A DNA stretch of 37,722 nt from a virus. A program made the position numbers and the translations under genes. Numbering within the stretch: the stretch's first letter is position 1; each line of letters begins with the position of its first letter. The DNA lies in the IMG/VR virus record IMGVR_UViG_3300046811_000104, positions 1 through 37,722 of that record; one strand, written 5' to 3'. Under the pieces are notes generated by a model. That model was not told where the DNA came from. It saw only the letters and a list, made by a program, of their open reading frames with translations, and searched no databases. This document shows, piece after piece, positions 36,185 through 37,722 of this stretch.

Positions 36185-36610
36185 ATGGAGTACGACCCGA
36201 AGACCGGAGCTTTCGAGACGTCACTGACCGGATCAACTAAGGACGAACTTTCCCGCAAGTTCCCGAGCCGTCAGACGCGACGTAGGCGCATCGAAAAGAT
36301 GCTGCAAAACGAGTTCGCGACGGTCGATGAGATGCGCGAAACGTTCGTGCGTCTCAAGGCTTTGGCTTTCGGAGAGGTGAAGTATCTCAAGGGAACCGAT
36401 GATGAACTTGTCTCCACACTGGACGCCAAGCCGCAATACATGGCGATGTGGCTCGACCGTCTTATCGGCCCTGTTCGCAACGACGAGCAGATTGAGAAAG
36501 CCGTCGAGAAGCGTCTAGCCGAAATGCTCGAGCTCGCCGAGCGCGAAGCTCGCAAGCGCAGCGATGTGATCGATGTGAAGCCGACCAACGGAGATGCACC
36601 TTCGAAGTGA
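36185..36610 (+). CDS. Candidate small terminase subunit
   Basis: This encodes 141 residues, with AGGA eight bases ahead of the ATG. The N-terminus is polar and basic (FPSRQTRRRRIEKMLQNEFA), followed by helices (VDEMRETFVRLKALAFGEVK, PQYMAMWLDRLIGPVR) and a coiled-coil-like section (EQIEKAVEKRLAEMLELAER). The C-terminus is polar. Size, a basic N-terminal region, a helical oligomerisation segment and location upstream of the packaging genes (on the circle) agree with a TerS. Alternatives such as a replication accessory cannot be excluded. Confidence 0.45.
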   Translation: MEYDPKTGAFETSLTGSTKDELSRKFPSRQTRRRRIEKMLQNEFATVDEMRETFVRLKALAFGEVKYLKGTDDELVSTLDAKPQYMAMWLDRLIGPVRNDEQIEKAVEKRLAEMLELAEREARKRSDVIDVKPTNGDAPSK

Positions 36611-36769
36611 CGAGCGTACCCAGCCTGTGAGCTGTGACGCCGGGAGCGGCCGACGCGAGTGGCAGCGCGTCTCCTGTGCCCGGTTGCTGCAATCGCTCTG
36701 ATGCTTGACCGAGGGGAAATTGAATACGTGACAGTGACCGGATACTCCGGACTGCCACTCCTGTGCCCT

Positions 36770-37162
36770 CTATCTCGAGGCTGTCAGATCATCGCCGCTC
36801 AGGGTCGATGCCGATGCAATCTGAACCCACGCGCGCAGCCACGAGTCAGGCGCTCCCGTGATGGTCGAGGGCGTAGCGAAGCCAATCCAGGCGCCGCCGC
36901 TCTCGTGAACGCGAAAGCCCCCGAGCGAACCGATGCCGGCGCCACATGACCATGTGCCATTCACGCCCGCGGCGTCATCCTGCGTGACCGTCATCGAGCC
37001 ATCGCAGGGCGGCGGAATCGTCGTCACCACGCGGTCGGTTGGGGTCATGTGAATCGACCAGGACCCGAGCAGCGAGACGTTCGCCTCTGAGGCAGTCTCG
37101 GCGGTCGGCGTAGTACCGCAGGCGGCGGCGAACAGGCACAGGGCGGGGAGTAGGTGGCGCAT
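36770..37162 (-). CDS. Lipoprotein, probable lysogenic-conversion moron
   Basis: From ATG 37162 it encodes 130 residues. In-frame ATGs at 37171 and 37180 are alternatives. A short signal (MRHLLPALCLFAAAC) ends in a lipobox-like AAAC, then GTT, so the mature form should be attached to the envelope through Cys15. The mature part begins with a polar stretch and contains LLGSWSIHMTPTDRV and MTVTQDDAAGVNGTWSCGAG, a GxW repeat reminiscent of lipocalin-like lipoproteins. It lies alone on the minus strand beside a gene-free region with TTGACA (37198-37193, minus), so it could be expressed from the prophage, for example to exclude superinfecting phage. Confidence 0.6.
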   Translation of the reverse strand: MRHLLPALCLFAAACGTTPTAETASEANVSLLGSWSIHMTPTDRVVTTIPPPCDGSMTVTQDDAAGVNGTWSCGAGIGSLGGFRVHESGGAWIGFATPSTITGAPDSWLRAWVQIASASTLSGDDLTASR

Positions 37163-37489
37163 GCACGTCATGGTGCACATGCGACGGTCCGCTGTCAACC
37201 GTGTCATGCGAATTCGATGGTTTCAAAAGCTTCAATTCGGTTTGAAAGCTGCGTGGCCCTGACTGCACACTGGACGAGTCAGGAGGACGAAACGATGTCG
37301 AAACGCATGACTGAGGCCCAGTACGACGCGCACGCCGCAACGAACCCGCACGCGCCCAGCTTCAATGACGCGCGGAAGGCGGGGGCCAAGATGGCGATGC
37401 TCGACGCGACGAAGGCGATTGACGCGGGTGAGCTGAAGATGGCCGCGGGGTATCTGGCGGCGGCGATTAGCCTGCTGGTGGACGAGTGA
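37156..37489. repeat. Right copy of the diverged terminal repeat
   Basis: This corresponds base for base to 1-334 without gaps, with about ten substitutions. It includes the same regulatory dyads, though with the -10 hexamer changed by one base. It holds the start of the lipoprotein gene on the minus strand and the first small rightward gene. Confidence 0.9.
37295..37489 (+). CDS. Second allele of the first small rightward protein
   Basis: This encodes 64 residues from ATG 37295, with AGGAGG at 37281-37286. It differs from the copy at 140-334 mainly by silent changes and one Arg-to-Ala change (QYDA instead of QYDR). The stop overlaps a GTG of the following partial gene (GTGA), where the left copy has ATGA. 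The conservation of the amino-acid sequence supports a real gene. Confidence 0.8.
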   Translation: MSKRMTEAQYDAHAATNPHAPSFNDARKAGAKMAMLDATKAIDAGELKMAAGYLAAAISLLVDE

Positions 37490-37722
37490 GGTCCTGCGGC
37501 CTGCATGTCCCGGACGGCATGAACTACTGCTCAGTGGTCAACTTCCCTAGCCGGCCTGACCTGATCCTCTGCCCGCCGCCACAGCCAGACGAGATTGATT
37601 GCACCATCGTCGAAGCCACACGGCTTGCCCTCTTGGCCGTCGAGGTGCTGAAGGACGCGCGCAATCGCCCGACCGAGTATCCCAGGCCGTCGACACGCGC
37701 CGCGACGCTGCTGCGCTGCGCC
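37486..37722 (+). CDS. Partial second allele of the small helical protein (cut by window end)
   Basis: The GTG at 37486 overlaps the previous stop, and 79 codons are present without a stop. The last 48 residues (EATRLALLAVEVLKDARNRP, then STRAATLLRCA) match the protein at 331-540. The first 30 residues (RSCGLHVPDGMNYCSVVNFP) have no counterpart there and contain extra Cys. Only the helical core is shared, so the N-terminus has been exchanged or has diverged rapidly. Confidence 0.7.
   Translation, partial: MRSCGLHVPDGMNYCSVVNFPSRPDLILCPPPQPDEIDCTIVEATRLALLAVEVLKDARNRPTEYPRPSTRAATLLRCA

Noticed and set aside
36611-36769. Possible short rightward gene between the small-terminase candidate and the lipoprotein
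   Set aside because: Frames here lack a ribosome site and run into the lipoprotein gene in antisense. Only a weak dyad (CCGGA-TAC-TCCGG at 36738-36750) is visible, without a T-tract.
1-37722. Exact direct terminal repeats of a complete phage genome
   Set aside because: The ends are homologous but contain multiple substitutions and diverge fully after 334 bases, so they cannot be simple identical terminal repeats.
1-37722. CRISPR array, insertion sequence or transposase
   Set aside because: I found no regularly spaced identical repeats, no transposase motif and no paired terminal inverted repeats with target duplication.

Overview
The window is almost the whole genome of a temperate, short-tailed (podovirus-type) double-stranded DNA phage with a GC-rich genome, probably of a Gram-negative host. 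The evidence is one long rightward virion operon (terminase large subunit, portal, scaffold, major capsid, head-tail connector, about 1000-residue tail tube/nozzle protein, a run of ejection proteins, tail fibre, SGNH esterase), with no tape-measure, sheath or baseplate genes, plus a complete tyrosine integrase and a repressor-like region. The host cannot be named from sequence alone. No DNA or RNA polymerase and no replicative helicase was recognised, so the phage probably relies on host machinery.

The ends are homologous but not identical: 1-334 aligns without gaps to 37156-37489 at about 97% identity, and the genes that follow are clearly diverged alleles. The unit is therefore about 37.15 kb and circular or circularly permuted, with the junction joining two strain variants (or a natural diverged duplication).

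Layout. 140-1198: small translationally coupled genes and a GNAT acetyltransferase. 1199-9830: packaging and head genes. 9830-16955: tail tube and ejection proteins. 16955-20820: tail-tip, fibre, esterase, small membrane and exported proteins that probably include lysis functions, although no known endolysin is recognisable. 20825-24546 (minus strand): a nuclease, several Cys/His-rich proteins with repeated zinc-binding-like modules, and an HNH-AP2 endonuclease. 24561-25082: an XRE-like regulator with AGTGTTCACT-type operator repeats inside and after its gene. 25083-30299: a rightward operon of small proteins, a MazG-like NTP pyrophosphatase, a single-chain fusion of a 5'-3' flap exonuclease with a RecT-like annealase, its partner gene and a tRNA-like element. 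30300-31602: putative attP region, integrase and terminator. 31858-36610: accessory operon with zinc-finger proteins, a second HNH gene, a replisome organiser-like protein, an XF1762-type protein, a protein with two retroviral-type CCHC zinc knuckles and a candidate small terminase. 36770-37162 (minus strand): a lipoprotein moron.

Nearly all neighbouring genes overlap by ATGA, GTGA or TGATG/TAATG, so translation is tightly coupled. I used this rule, plus Shine-Dalgarno sites, to choose starts and to find genes too short for a routine scan. The strongest candidate for an undescribed system is the one-polypeptide exonuclease-annealase recombinase, followed by the aberrant tRNA-like RNA and the unusual concentration of small zinc-binding proteins.
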